NCBI RefSeq assembly: GCF_014773275.1
Contig: NZ_JACWMW010000002.1
Span: 682,001-746,000 of the forward strand
Origin: Mucilaginibacter rigui
GTDB taxonomy: Bacteria; Bacteroidota; Bacteroidia; Sphingobacteriales; Sphingobacteriaceae
Length of the DNA: 64,000 bases
Reading direction: 5' to 3'
Part shown: piece after piece, positions 45,715 to 55,423 of the stretch
How the letters are laid out: every line of letters starts with the position of its first letter
Position numbering within the stretch: the first letter of the stretch is position 1
Made by a program: the position numbers and the translations under genes
Notes under the pieces: model-generated
The model's input: the letters and a program-made list of their open reading frames with translations, nothing else
What the model was told of the DNA's origin: nothing
Databases searched by the model: none

Positions 45715-46704
45715 ATGCCGGCAGAAATTTACGCACCGTTCGAAAAGTTTAATTTTAGCAATACCAAATGTTTCCTTACAGGGGATGCATTGCAAAGCGA
45801 GGAAGAAAAGATCCAGGTTTTTCCGCAATGGCTGATGAGCCTTTATAACCTCGAAGACCAGCCTTTTAAATTGCTCGACGAAAGCATTGCTACCTATAAA
45901 GACTTAAAGATCCCTTGCTCGGCGCGGGTAAATGATGAGTTTTTAGAACCACTTGAAAACGAGATAGCTGAAGCATTCGGCAAAGGGTACGAAGGTGTAA
46001 AAGCGTTGGATGAGCTAAAGCTTTTCCAGTGGACCAGCAAGCTTTTGTACGGCATTATCTTTAACGAGATCCAGTCGGGTATAAAAATGATGCATGCTCA
46101 GGGCGAGGAGTTTAACATTTCGCAGGCTATCATCCATAAATTCAGCCATCTGCACCTGATGCTGCAAAGTGTTAACCTGCCTATACAATTTGAAGAGTTT
46201 AAGCCTTATAGCCTGTTTTTATTTAAGGTAGATAACAAAGCCGAAGAATTTGGCTATCGCGATGAGATAAACACCCAAACATTTGCTTTGCGCATTAAGG
46301 ATTTTGGTTTTGTGATGTGCCTGCAGGATAATGGTGCAAATGCAGGTTACCACCATAAAATTTACAGCCAGATAAAGGACGATACCCTGCACCCTATACA
46401 ATTTGAAGAGTTTAGCGGCCGGGTATTTTACAGCAATTACCTTTTTAACCGCCTGCCCGAGTATAATATACTACCTGTTGGCGAGGATATTTATATTGAG
46501 GATATGCCCCTGCGCGGTATAAGCAGCAAACCTTTGTTTGATGAATGGCAAAACAAAACGTACGGGCAGGTATTAGAAAATTTCTGGAAAAACTGGGGCT
46601 TCCTGTTGTTAGAGATCATCAAAAATCCCGAAAAACCGGTAAGTTACCTGTTTGATGAAGCCGGGAACAAAATAAGCGCTGCTACTATTGCGCTGCCCCG
46701 GTAA
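45715..46704 (+). CDS. Conserved protein of unknown function
   Basis: 329 aa, soluble, no signal peptide. I do not recognise a named family. Features: N-terminal MPAEIYAPFEKFNFSNTKCFLTG, a helical middle (LFQWTSKLLYGIIFNEIQSGIKMMHAQGEEFNISQAIIHKFSHLHLMLQS) and a beta-rich half containing the twice-used phrase PIQFEEF. It may be a Bacteroidota-specific cytoplasmic protein. Its last 20 bp overlap the convergent rhomboid gene. Start fixed by a -7 promoter box 5 nt upstream. Confidence 0.7.
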   Translation: MPAEIYAPFEKFNFSNTKCFLTGDALQSEEEKIQVFPQWLMSLYNLEDQPFKLLDESIATYKDLKIPCSARVNDEFLEPLENEIAEAFGKGYEGVKALDELKLFQWTSKLLYGIIFNEIQSGIKMMHAQGEEFNISQAIIHKFSHLHLMLQSVNLPIQFEEFKPYSLFLFKVDNKAEEFGYRDEINTQTFALRIKDFGFVMCLQDNGANAGYHHKIYSQIKDDTLHPIQFEEFSGRVFYSNYLFNRLPEYNILPVGEDIYIEDMPLRGISSKPLFDEWQNKTYGQVLENFWKNWGFLLLEIIKNPEKPVSYLFDEAGNKISAATIALPR

Positions 46705-47305
46705 ACTGGCTCACAAATTCGTTAAAAATATTATGATGCAAAGCAAAGGTGATCACTATACCACTTAATGCGCCATAAAGGTGGGCGTCGTGGTTAACAT
46801 TATCGCGCGCGTGCTTTGAGGCAAAGTGGCAATAAATAAGATACAAGCCTCCAAACACCCACGCCGGCATGGGTATAGGCAAAAATAGCAGGCTCATTTT
46901 TGCTGTAGGCGCAAACATAATAAAGCTAAACACCACCGCGCTTATAGCGCCCGAAGCACCCAGGCTGTTATACCAAATATCCTCTTTGTGCTTTTGGATA
47001 GAGGGCAGATCGCTTAAGATCAAACTAAGTACATACAGCACCCCAAACTGCCAGTGCCCTATTAAGCCTTCCAGCATAAAAGCAAAGAAATAATACGATA
47101 GCATATTAAAGAACAGGTGGTTCCAATCTTTATGGATAAGGCCGCTGGTTATAACGGTATAAACCCTTTGCCCACGCGATACACCGTAGGGGTTCAGTAT
47201 AAAATTGCCGTATATGTTATGGTTTGAGAAGGCCATTAGCGAAATGGCCAGCGTTATTACAAATATAATGGAGGCCACAGGGGCGGCCAAAAAGATCTCT
47301 ATCAT
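46685..47305 (-). CDS. Rhomboid-family intramembrane serine protease
   Basis: 206 aa, six transmembrane helices. The catalytic dyad is Ser118 in GASGA and His175 in DAHLYGALSG; the HKDWNHLFFNML motif (His/Asn of the oxyanion area) is present. It would cleave membrane-protein helices inside the bilayer. It starts with a 4-nt ATGA overlap with the M14 peptidase stop, so translation is coupled. The substrate is unknown. Confidence 0.92.
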   Translation of the reverse strand: MIEIFLAAPVASIIFVITLAISLMAFSNHNIYGNFILNPYGVSRGQRVYTVITSGLIHKDWNHLFFNMLSYYFFAFMLEGLIGHWQFGVLYVLSLILSDLPSIQKHKEDIWYNSLGASGAISAVVFSFIMFAPTAKMSLLFLPIPMPAWVFGGLYLIYCHFASKHARDNVNHDAHLYGALSGIVITFALHHNIFNEFVSQFTGAAQ

Positions 47306-49044
47306 TTTAAGTCGAGGTTAGTATTGGTTAACAGCCTGCCCACCGGGTAACGCATGAATGTTTTTTCGAAATAGGGCGAATTGCGGTACACCCAGTTTAA
47401 CTGCGCGGCAGCGCTGGCTGCCATTTTAGGGTCGGCCGTTTTGGCATCATCAAGTTTCTTACGCAGGGCTGGGTCGTCTTTTAACATTTGGGCGGCAACA
47501 TCTTCAAATACATAGTTAGAAAAATACTCTTTTTGGCCAAGCATGCTATCAAAAAAGTTCCAGGCAAAAAAGGAATCTACACCCTGTGGCTCTAAAGTTT
47601 CTACAATATAACGGTTAATGGGCTGGTTTACATATACCACGTAGTCGCCCTCATAAAAACGCACTTTGGTATCCACGGGGTTTAGCTGCACATTGCTGTG
47701 GATGTAATGCCCTTCGTATGGTTTCGCCGGTGTTTTGTAATCGCCAATATAGTACATCTGTAAACTCAGGGTGGTATCATGCGCCAGGCGGCTCATGGCA
47801 ACCTTGTTTAGCTTAAACAGATCAATAACCCTACCCCATGCCTGCGGGATGATGTATGCAACGGGTTTATCGGCAGTAGCGCTTGCTTTATAGGTATTAT
47901 AAAACTTTACTGTTTTGCTGTAAGGTTTGTTGCGGTCATAATACAGGCGTTTTAGGCCGCTCACATCGCTTGTTTTATATTCGGCAGCATAACCTTTAAA
48001 GGTGATGGTATCTACCTTGCTTTCATCTAAAGCCCAGTTTAAGGCGAAGGTTTTTTGTTTGCTTACTTCGGCATCAACCTGCTTTTTCATGGTGCCCAGC
48101 AGTTTGGCATCGCGCTGGCAAATGCTTATAAGGTGCTGCATAAAAGTATATGTAGCCCAAACCCTTTTGTCAAAAGGTTTCAACATATGTGTTTCCGTCA
48201 TGTAACTGATAATGTTGTGCTGCGCCGCAAAACCAGTAGAAAAACGCGGCGTTTCCATAAAGCTAACAATGCCGCTATCGGGCAGGCCCTGCTCGCCGGC
48301 ACCATATGGGATCATCTCAAAACCGCTTTTCTTCATGTTTTTGTACAGGTCGGCAGTAAGGGTTTTGGTGGTATAGTTGGCCAGTATAGGGTTTTGCTTA
48401 TCCTTTTGTGTTTCTATCAAAGTCATTACGTATTGGTAATCGGCACCATCGCTGGTGTGGTTATCCAGTAAAACCTCCGGCTGCCAGGTGTTCAGGATCT
48501 GGGCGAAAGCCAGTGCGTTTTTACTGTCGCTTTTTATAAAATCGCGGTTAAGGTCCAGGTTACGGTAATTACCCCTGAAACCGTAAGCCCGCGGCCCGTT
48601 TTGGTTTACGCGCGACACCCCGCGGTTAATGCTGCCATCAATATTATAAAGCGCGATAAAGCAAAGCACTACATCTTTGGGTAACTGGTTATTTTTAAGC
48701 AGATCGCGCACCAGCATCATACTGGCATCAATGCCTTCGGGCTCGCCGGGGTGGATGCCGTTATTGATAAGCAGTACCCGCTTGTTTTGCTTTTTGATAA
48801 GGGTGGGGTCAAATACTTTGTCTTTTGATAATACCACAAGGGTTAAAGGCTTGCCAATGTCTGTTAAACCGTAATTGAACAGGCGCATTTGCGGTTGTTG
48901 TTTTGCCAGGTTTTTATAATATGCCACAACCTGCGCATAAGTAGCTGTATAATTCTTATCCTTACTTAGCTCAAACGGGGTTTGCTGCGCATAGCTTTGC
49001 AGGCAATAAAAAACGGAAAGTAGCAGGAAGATGTTTTTTTTCAT
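47302..49044 (-). CDS. M14-family zinc carboxypeptidase, exported
   Basis: 580 aa from the ATG at 49044 (MKKNIFLLLSVFYCLQSYAQQ); a GTG four codons earlier is less likely. Signal peptide, then the peptidase M14 domain with zinc ligands His98-x2-Glu101 (GIHPGEPEG) and a third His in LLDNHTSDG. The C-terminal ~200 residues form an extra beta-rich domain. It should remove C-terminal residues from peptides in the periplasm. Middle of a three-gene run: YjbR-like, M14, rhomboid. Confidence 0.88.
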   Translation of the reverse strand: MKKNIFLLLSVFYCLQSYAQQTPFELSKDKNYTATYAQVVAYYKNLAKQQPQMRLFNYGLTDIGKPLTLVVLSKDKVFDPTLIKKQNKRVLLINNGIHPGEPEGIDASMMLVRDLLKNNQLPKDVVLCFIALYNIDGSINRGVSRVNQNGPRAYGFRGNYRNLDLNRDFIKSDSKNALAFAQILNTWQPEVLLDNHTSDGADYQYVMTLIETQKDKQNPILANYTTKTLTADLYKNMKKSGFEMIPYGAGEQGLPDSGIVSFMETPRFSTGFAAQHNIISYMTETHMLKPFDKRVWATYTFMQHLISICQRDAKLLGTMKKQVDAEVSKQKTFALNWALDESKVDTITFKGYAAEYKTSDVSGLKRLYYDRNKPYSKTVKFYNTYKASATADKPVAYIIPQAWGRVIDLFKLNKVAMSRLAHDTTLSLQMYYIGDYKTPAKPYEGHYIHSNVQLNPVDTKVRFYEGDYVVYVNQPINRYIVETLEPQGVDSFFAWNFFDSMLGQKEYFSNYVFEDVAAQMLKDDPALRKKLDDAKTADPKMAASAAAQLNWVYRNSPYFEKTFMRYPVGRLLTNTNLDLK

Positions 49045-49048
49045 AACA

Positions 49049-49399
49049 TTATTCACCGGTTATCTCGGCCTGTAGTTTTTTAGGTAGGCTTTTTAATATC
49101 AGTTCATAAGAATGGTCTATCATATCGCGCAGCTGCTTATTGGTTAATGAGCCATCGGTGCGAACAGTGTTCCAGTGCTTTTTATTCATATGATAGCCGG
49201 GTGTAACCTCATTAAATTGCTCGCGCAGTTCTATAGCATATTCCGGGTCGCATTTTACATTAAAGCTTGGCTGGCCAAGGCTGGTTATCAAAAATATCTT
49301 TTCGCCAACTTTAAACACCAGGGTATCTTCGCCAAAAGGGAGCCCTTCGGTAGCAGCCGGTTTTGCCAGGCAGTAATCGCGTAGTTCTTCTATATTCAC
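49049..49399 (-). CDS. MmcQ/YjbR-family DNA-binding-like protein
   Basis: 116 aa, single YjbR domain (CyaY-like fold): MNIEELRDYCLAKPAATEGLPFGEDTLVFKVGEKIFLI, then PEYAIELREQF, PGYHMNKKHWNTV and LRDMIDHSYELILKSLP. Often annotated as DNA-binding on thin evidence; a role here is unknown. Ends 4 bp before the M14 gene and starts 1 bp after the beta-barrel gene, so it is part of the same transcript. Confidence 0.9.
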   Translation of the reverse strand: MNIEELRDYCLAKPAATEGLPFGEDTLVFKVGEKIFLITSLGQPSFNVKCDPEYAIELREQFNEVTPGYHMNKKHWNTVRTDGSLTNKQLRDMIDHSYELILKSLPKKLQAEITGE

Positions 49400-49400
49400 G

Positions 49401-50123
49401 TTAGTAACCCCTTATATCTTTATCATAAGAGCCTTCCCCGCCAAGGTTAACCTTAATGCCAACAGTTATTTGCCTGTATTGGTCAAGGGCATTATTTTTA
49501 AATTTTGTTGACGGGTCGCTATAACCATCCAGGCCTTCGCCAAAAGTAAGGTTATGCTGATAGCCAATATCCAGGCGGATGTTTGGCTGGTCGTAGGCAT
49601 TATAAAACTTAAATTCATAGCCAAAGCGTAAAGGCACAATTAAATTAACGCCGCTATCTTTACCCGGAAAGGTATAAAGCGGGTTTGATCCTGCCTGGGT
49701 CCTGTTTACATCAACTTTGTTATAAATACCTCCCACGCCTGCACCCGCGTAAAAGTTTTTTACAATGTTTAAAAACATGTTACGTTCATAACTTATAACC
49801 TCGCCCAGCTGTACATCCATGTGGAGAATGAGTGCTTTGTAATTGTTTTCGTACCTGCGCAGATCTCTGTCAAGATCAACGGTGTTACCACCGCCGGATA
49901 GCTTGCCAAACTGAAACTCTAACCCAATTGGTACGTATGGGGTGTAAAAATAATTAGCAGTTATTGCGTATGATTTATTGTCGTATTCCTTCTTAAGGTC
50001 GGCATAAGGATGGTTTAAGCTTGCGCTGATACCAATACCGTAGGTTGCATAATTTAAACTCCCTTGTGCTTTGCCCTTATAAATAACCAATGTTAATACA
50101 ATAAATAAAAGATACTTTTTCAA
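49401..50123 (-). CDS. Outer-membrane beta-barrel protein of unknown function
   Basis: 240 aa. Signal peptide (YKGKAQ, residue ~20), then alternating amphipathic strands (ATYGIGISASLNHPYADL, FYAGAGVGGIYNKV, NIRLDIGYQHNLTFG, ITVGIKVNLGG), as in small 8-10-strand barrels of the OmpA/porin-like group. No plug or peptidoglycan domain. First gene of the four-gene unit running leftward to the rhomboid. Confidence 0.75.
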   Translation of the reverse strand: MKKYLLFIVLTLVIYKGKAQGSLNYATYGIGISASLNHPYADLKKEYDNKSYAITANYFYTPYVPIGLEFQFGKLSGGGNTVDLDRDLRRYENNYKALILHMDVQLGEVISYERNMFLNIVKNFYAGAGVGGIYNKVDVNRTQAGSNPLYTFPGKDSGVNLIVPLRFGYEFKFYNAYDQPNIRLDIGYQHNLTFGEGLDGYSDPSTKFKNNALDQYRQITVGIKVNLGGEGSYDKDIRGY

Positions 50124-50209
50124 TGAATTTTATGTTTGATATTTACAATTTAGCTGCCGGTTAAAAAACACATCCGTGCAAATAAATTTTTTACTAATAT
50201 AAGCTTTCT

Positions 50210-51463
50210 ATGGATTTTAATACATCGCTAAGTTTCACTGTTGCCGATAGGTTTTTAAGATATGTGAGGATCGATACCCAGTCGGATGCCGCATCGCCAA
50301 CCACCCCTTCAACAGAAAAACAAAAAAACCTTGGGCAGCTGCTGGTGAGCGAACTTTTAGAGATCGGTGTTGCCGACGCGCATCTTGATGAATTTGGCTA
50401 TGTATATGCCACTATACCGGCGAATAGTGATAAGAGAGGTGTCCCGGTGATATGTTTTTGCTCGCACATGGATACCGCGCCCGATTGCAGCGGGAAAGAT
50501 GTAAAACCCCTTGTACATAAAAATTACACCGGTGCAGATATTATTTTGCCTGATGATAATACGCAGGTGATACGGATGCAGGACCATCCCGATTTGAAGA
50601 ACCAGATTGGAAACGATATCATAACAGCATCAGGCAATACCCTGCTTGGGGCAGATAATAAAGCTGGTGTTGCAGAAATTATGGACGCCTGCTACCAGTT
50701 GATCAGCCACCCCGAAATTAAGCACGGAACGATAAAAATATTGTTCACTCCGGATGAGGAGATTGGCCGCGGGGTGGATAAGGCAGATATAGCCAAGATT
50801 GGTGCCTTTGCCTGTTACACCATGGATGGCGAAAGCGCGGGCAATATGGAGAATGAGACATTTAGTGCCGATGGTGCCAAACTGACCATAAATGGCGTAA
50901 GCGCCCACCCGGGTTTTGCCAGGGGTAAAATGGAAAGTGCCATTAAAATTGCCGGGCACATTATTGCAGCTTTGCCGGATAATTTATCGCCCGAGCATAC
51001 CTCAGATATGCAGGGGTTTGTACACCCGGTAGACATTAACGGGCATGTAGAAACCGCTACCATTGATTTCATTATTCGCGATTTTGAGGATGAAAAACTT
51101 ACTGAACACGCCAATGTTATCCGCCAGGTGGCGGATGATGTTTTAAAGCAATACCCAAACTCCACCTATACGTTAGAAACGCACGAGCAATATCGTAACA
51201 TGAAACATGTGCTGGCGCAAAACCCGCAGATAGTTGATTACGGTATGGAAGCCATCCGCCGTGCCGGGCTTGATGCCAAACTTTGCAGCATCCGCGGCGG
51301 TACAGACGGCTCGCGCTTATCATTCATGGGCTTGCCCGCCCCCAATATTTTTGCGGGCGAACACGCATTTCATAGTAAGCAGGAATGGGTATCGGTGCAG
51401 GATATGCAAAAAGCGGTTGAAACCATTTTGCATTTATGCATGGTTTGGGAAGAGGAAGCTTAG
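50210..51463 (+). CDS. pepT: Peptidase T (tripeptide aminopeptidase)
   Basis: 417 aa, the usual length of PepT. M20 metallopeptidase with zinc ligands His86-x-Asp88 (FCSHMDTAPDCSG), the LLGADNKAGVAEIM Asp, the FTPDEEIGRG Glu pair and TMDGESAG. A dimerisation domain is inserted around 205-310. It releases the N-terminal residue of tripeptides in the cytoplasm. Divergent from the barrel gene. Confidence 0.95.
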   Translation: MDFNTSLSFTVADRFLRYVRIDTQSDAASPTTPSTEKQKNLGQLLVSELLEIGVADAHLDEFGYVYATIPANSDKRGVPVICFCSHMDTAPDCSGKDVKPLVHKNYTGADIILPDDNTQVIRMQDHPDLKNQIGNDIITASGNTLLGADNKAGVAEIMDACYQLISHPEIKHGTIKILFTPDEEIGRGVDKADIAKIGAFACYTMDGESAGNMENETFSADGAKLTINGVSAHPGFARGKMESAIKIAGHIIAALPDNLSPEHTSDMQGFVHPVDINGHVETATIDFIIRDFEDEKLTEHANVIRQVADDVLKQYPNSTYTLETHEQYRNMKHVLAQNPQIVDYGMEAIRRAGLDAKLCSIRGGTDGSRLSFMGLPAPNIFAGEHAFHSKQEWVSVQDMQKAVETILHLCMVWEEEA

Positions 51464-51752
51464 CCCCCAACCCGCTGAAGGAGGAGCCGGAGGTTGAACT
51501 TTTTACTACTTCGTTAGGGGATCAGAATTTAATACGTAAAGGCGCTGATTATAAGGTAGATACGAGTTGTTTAAATTGCGAAAATCATCAAAATGCTGAT
51601 TATGAGGCATATACAGGCGTTCATGGGCGTTCATGGCCGTGAACGTGAACACTTTGCACCTTTAAGGGCGTTTCGGGGCGTTTTAAGGGCGTTTTGAGGC
51701 GGTGCCGAGCGGGTATAAATAGCGCACGCAAGTCACCTTGCATACGCTATTC
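51464..51752. repeat. Convergent spacer with GGCGTTT repeats
   Basis: No supported gene. It holds GTTCATGGGCGTTCATGGCCGTGAAC (palindromic) and, at 51660-51705, four GGCG(TTT) words in TTTAAGGGCGTTTCGGGGCGTTTTAAGGGCG order. The reverse complement of this pattern occurs at 10395-10445, also between convergent genes. Confidence 0.4.
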
Positions 51753-52937
51753 CTAATACAATAAGTTATCATACGGATATCTCTCCGTATGCACTTTCTT
51801 CACGTATTCGTAAAGCAATTCCCTAAACTCATCTACGTTTTCTTTTTCAGTGGCAGAGATAAATATAGCCGGGCTGTTGTTCTTGGCCATCCAGCTGTGT
51901 TTAAAATCATCCAGCGTTAATGCTTCTTCGGTTACGTCAATATGGTGCTGCTCGGGTACAAACGCGTCTATCTTGTTAAATACGGTAATCATTTGTTTAT
52001 CAATGGCGCCCAGGTCTTTAAGGGTTTCATTAACCGTACGGATCTGGTCCTCAAAGCTTGGGTGGGAGATATCTACCACATGGATCAGTATATCCGCCTC
52101 GCGTACTTCATCCAGGGTAGATTTAAAGCACTCTACCAAATGGTGAGGCAACTTGCGGATGAAACCAACGGTATCCGATAACAGGAAAGGCACATTCTCG
52201 ATCACCACTTTGCGCACGGTAGTATCCAGCGTTGCAAACAACTTGTTTTCGGCAAACACTTCAGATTTTGCCAGCATGTTCATGATGGTTGATTTACCCA
52301 CGTTGGTATAACCAACTAATGCCACGCGGATCAGTTGCTGGCGGTTTTTGCGCTGGGTTTCGTTCTGGCGGTCTATCAGTTTCAATCGCTCCTTCAGCAA
52401 CGAGATCTTGTTCAGGATCAAGCGCCTGTCCGTCTCAATTTGCGACTCGCCCGGGCCACGCATACCAATACCACCCTTTTGGCGCTCAAGGTGGGTCCAA
52501 AGGCGGGTTAGGCGGGGTAGTAAATATTGTAGCTGCGCCAGTTCTACCTGGGTCTTGGCCTGCGCGGTTTGCGCACGGTTGGCAAAAATATCAAGGATCA
52601 GGTTACTCCTGTCCAGGATCTTTACATTCAGTTCGCGCTCTATATTACGCAGTTGCGATGGTGTAAGCTCATCATCAAATACAACAATATCTATCTCTTC
52701 GGCAATAACATATTCTTTTATCTCATCCAGCTTACCGGTACCTACAAAGGTAGAGCGTTCCGGGCGCTGTAGTTTTTGAGTAAAGGTTTTCACGGTTAGG
52801 CCACCGGCGGTAGCCACCAAAAATTCCAGTTCTTCTAAATATTCTTTCTCGCGTTCTTCAGTTTCGTTTGGTGTAATAACACCAACCAAAACCACTGTCT
52901 CCTGCTTCACAGCAGTATCAAAAAACTTTGGCTTCAT
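51753..52937 (-). CDS. hflX: GTPase HflX
   Basis: 394 aa. N-terminal HflX domain (~20-195) ending in the signature KGGIGMRGPGESQIETDRR (~155-172), then the G domain with G1 GYTNVGKST (209-217), G3 DTVGF, and G4 NKID. HflX binds 50S subunits and splits stalled ribosomes. Monocistronic, with a TACCTTTG box 25 nt upstream of the ATG. Length is normal for Bacteroidota. Confidence 0.96.
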   Translation of the reverse strand: MKPKFFDTAVKQETVVLVGVITPNETEEREKEYLEELEFLVATAGGLTVKTFTQKLQRPERSTFVGTGKLDEIKEYVIAEEIDIVVFDDELTPSQLRNIERELNVKILDRSNLILDIFANRAQTAQAKTQVELAQLQYLLPRLTRLWTHLERQKGGIGMRGPGESQIETDRRLILNKISLLKERLKLIDRQNETQRKNRQQLIRVALVGYTNVGKSTIMNMLAKSEVFAENKLFATLDTTVRKVVIENVPFLLSDTVGFIRKLPHHLVECFKSTLDEVREADILIHVVDISHPSFEDQIRTVNETLKDLGAIDKQMITVFNKIDAFVPEQHHIDVTEEALTLDDFKHSWMAKNNSPAIFISATEKENVDEFRELLYEYVKKVHTERYPYDNLLY

Positions 52938-52961
52938 TTAAAAATGATTAACAATTAAAGT

Positions 52962-52969
52962 ACAAAGGT
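52962..52969 (-). promoter_or_regulatory. -7 promoter box of hflX
   Basis: TACCTTTG on the minus strand, exact TAnnTTTG, 24 nt before the hflX ATG. Confidence 0.5.
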
Positions 52970-53009
52970 AACAACATATATTTTGATGTTTTGTGCCGAT
53001 TTATATCTA

Positions 53010-54419
53010 TTACCTTATCCACCAGTTATTTTCAAGGTGTAGTTGCGTTCGGGCGCGGGTTATTGACGTGTACCACCATTTACAAAGTTCCAGCCTGTCC
53101 ATACCATACATGCTTTTTTCCAAAAATAAAAATACGTTGTTCCATTCGCCGCCCTGGGCTTTGTGGCAGGTAACAGCATAGCCATAGGTTGCTTTGAGGC
53201 ATCCCAAAAACTCATCCTGGCGCATGGCTTTGTTATACTCGGGCGAATTGGGTTCTATCTTTTTGCCCTGCATTCTAAAGCTAAAATCAACCATCAGCTC
53301 TTTGCTTTGGTCGTCGGTAAGGTTTCCTTTTATGTCATTAACCGAATCTAATGAGAGCATCAGCGTAAAATCAATTTCAGCCGAGATGGGCCTCACCTTT
53401 ACCTTTTGAAACTTCATGCCCACCTTATTAACTATAGCACCCAGTTCGCGCACCTCCACAAAATCACCGTTAGATAGGGGGACGGTATAGTTATTTTGTG
53501 TAACCAGCAGTATCTCGCCAATTTGCAATGGCTTGTAGGCATCACCAAATAGCTCGTGGCGCATATCGCGGTTTATTTTTTGCACGGTTTTATTGCTGCG
53601 GGCAATGGCCAGCGTTTCATTAGCGCCGTGTTCCCGGTAATGTTTCAGGTATTGCGTAAACAGGTCGTCATTGGTTTGATGGAGTTTTACGTTGTTCAAA
53701 TCAGCTGCCGGTAGCTTTGGGAAACGTTGCCATTCATTTTGCTGGCTCATATCGCGCACCGCGGTTGCCAGCCTCAATATATCATTGCCTGCGGTTACCC
53801 GCTCTATTTTTTGCAGGGTATAAGTTACGGCTACCCGGTTTTGCTTGGCCAGCCAGGCCATATCCAATGCCGGGCTATTGTTTTGCCCCACAGGAGGCAA
53901 CTGGCATGGGTCGCCTACAAAAATGATCTTGTTATTGCCGGCCACCTTAAAAAAATCATCCAGCAAATTGCCTGAACCAAAGTTAGTGAACGATGCATTC
54001 TTTGGCGCTTCGCACGATAGCATGGACGATTCATCAACAATATAAACCCGCTTGCCTTCGTCTGCGGAGCGCACCATAAACTCCAGGCTCATCTGGTTAC
54101 TATTTTCGGCAGCCTTGTCGTTCATGAAATGCTGTATGCCATCTACCTTACTAAAATTGTAAAGTTCTCCGTGTACTGTTTTGGTTTCGTAGCCGGTTTT
54201 GCCTTTTAAAACGGTAGCTGCCCTGCCGGTAGATGCCAACATGCAAAATTCCTGCTCGGTATCGGTAAGCATTTTGGCCAGGCGCTGCATCAGGAATGTT
54301 TTACCGGTGCCAGCATATCCTTTCAGCACAAAAACATTGGCAGCGGGGTGCTCCAAAAATTTCTCGATTGCCTTAAAAGCTGCTTTCTGTTCTGGGTTTA
54401 AAGTGATCTCGGCCGACAT
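53010..54419 (-). CDS. RecD/Dda-like superfamily 1B DNA helicase
   Basis: 469 aa. Walker A GYAGTGKTF (~35-43), motif Ia STGRAATVL, Walker B YIVDESSM, motif III GDPCQLPPVGQ, and C-terminal motifs V/VI (TCHKAQGGEW, WWYTSITRARTQL). This is a compact 5-to-3-prime helicase of the RecD2/Dda type without the RecD N-terminal domains. Likely a genome-maintenance role. Not in an operon with recB/recC. Confidence 0.92.
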   Translation of the reverse strand: MSAEITLNPEQKAAFKAIEKFLEHPAANVFVLKGYAGTGKTFLMQRLAKMLTDTEQEFCMLASTGRAATVLKGKTGYETKTVHGELYNFSKVDGIQHFMNDKAAENSNQMSLEFMVRSADEGKRVYIVDESSMLSCEAPKNASFTNFGSGNLLDDFFKVAGNNKIIFVGDPCQLPPVGQNNSPALDMAWLAKQNRVAVTYTLQKIERVTAGNDILRLATAVRDMSQQNEWQRFPKLPAADLNNVKLHQTNDDLFTQYLKHYREHGANETLAIARSNKTVQKINRDMRHELFGDAYKPLQIGEILLVTQNNYTVPLSNGDFVEVRELGAIVNKVGMKFQKVKVRPISAEIDFTLMLSLDSVNDIKGNLTDDQSKELMVDFSFRMQGKKIEPNSPEYNKAMRQDEFLGCLKATYGYAVTCHKAQGGEWNNVFLFLEKSMYGMDRLELCKWWYTSITRARTQLHLENNWWIR

Positions 54420-54479
54420 GCGCGGCTAATATATCGAAATTATATAAAAACTAAAAAAATTAGCAATAATAATTTACTC

Positions 54480-54600
54480 ACCCGGTCATTGCTTCGCCCG
54501 ACCACCCTCTCTTCGCTGCGCGGAAAAAGGGTTTTGCTTTTCTCTTCAACCTCTTTGCGAAGCAGAGAGGGTCGACCAGCGTAGCGCAGTCGGGGAGAGT
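54480..54600. repeat. Imperfect inverted repeat with GCGCAG/GTCGGG arms
   Basis: CCCGACCACCCTCTCTTCGCTGCGC pairs imperfectly with GCGAAGCAGAGAGGGTCGACCAGCGTAGCGCAGTCGGGG. A typical dispersed intergenic element in related genomes, next to the trpC stop. Confidence 0.55.
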
Positions 54601-54611
54601 TAACTTACTTA

Positions 54612-55397
54612 TTATTTCAACCCCTTCACAAACTCCCGCATAGCTGCGCCAGGGTCTTGCTGTTTCATGAAGTTCTCGCCAATTAAAAACCCGTTAAAGC
54701 CAACTGCTTTTAGCTGCTTAATGGTTTCGGTATCGCTGATAGCGCTCTCAGAGATCTTCATGAATTCGTTGGGGATATGGTCAACCAGTTTATAGGAATT
54801 TTCTACCGATACCGTAAAATCGGCCAGGTTGCGGTTATTTACACCAATGGCATCCAGGTTGGTATCAATGCTGCGTTCCAGTTCTTCCAGGTTATGCACT
54901 TCTAAAAGCACATTCAGGTCGAGGCTTTTGGCAAGCGACGCCAGGTTTTTGATCTCGGCAGGGGTAAGTATGGCGGCTATCAGTAAAATAATATCTGCCC
55001 CCAATGCTTTTGCTTCTATAACCTGGTACTCATCAATCATAAAATCTTTACGAAGTATAGGGATATTGGTTGCCCTGCGGGCGCGGGTAACATCCATCTT
55101 GCGCCCCATGAAAAAGCCATAATCGGTTAGTACCGAACATGCTGAAGCGCCTGCAGCTGCATAATCCTTGGTAACATCTTTTACCAGCGCATCATCATTA
55201 ATAATGCCCTTTGATGGCGATTTGCGCTTAAACTCGGCTATGATGCCGGTACGATCAGGCGCCAGCAAAAAATCTTTAAAAGAATAAGTTTCCCGGTGGA
55301 AGTATTCAGACTCCTCCAGTTTGGTATAGGTGGTACGCACCTTATCCCGTTCAACTTCCTTTTTTTTATGGGCAACTATTTTATCGAGTATTGTCAT
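54612..55397 (-). CDS. trpC: Indole-3-glycerol-phosphate synthase
   Basis: 261 aa from the ATG at 55397 (MTILDKIVAHKKKEVERDKV); the longer frame would need a TTG. (beta/alpha)8 barrel with IIAEFKRKSPSKG (catalytic Lys region), ILRKDFMID, LLEVHNLEEL and GVNNRNL. It converts CdRP to indole-3-glycerol phosphate in tryptophan synthesis. Third tryptophan gene in the run, but separated from trpG by 150 bp containing a palindromic repeat; trpD, trpF, trpB and trpA are not in the window. Confidence 0.95.
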   Translation of the reverse strand: MTILDKIVAHKKKEVERDKVRTTYTKLEESEYFHRETYSFKDFLLAPDRTGIIAEFKRKSPSKGIINDDALVKDVTKDYAAAGASACSVLTDYGFFMGRKMDVTRARRATNIPILRKDFMIDEYQVIEAKALGADIILLIAAILTPAEIKNLASLAKSLDLNVLLEVHNLEELERSIDTNLDAIGVNNRNLADFTVSVENSYKLVDHIPNEFMKISESAISDTETIKQLKAVGFNGFLIGENFMKQQDPGAAMREFVKGLK

Positions 55398-55423
55398 TTT
55401 ATTCAAATCTATAATAAACCGTT

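Noticed and set aside
45661..45828. 56-residue N-terminal extension of the dipeptide epimerase
   Set aside because: It crosses the divergent promoter pair and the start of the neighbouring gene; the ATG at 45660 matches the family start.
51436..51642. 68-codon frame after pepT
   Set aside because: It overlaps the pepT end and runs through repeat words; composition is not protein-like.
52289..52779. Plus-strand frames inside hflX
   Set aside because: Antisense shadows; hflX is complete with all GTPase motifs.
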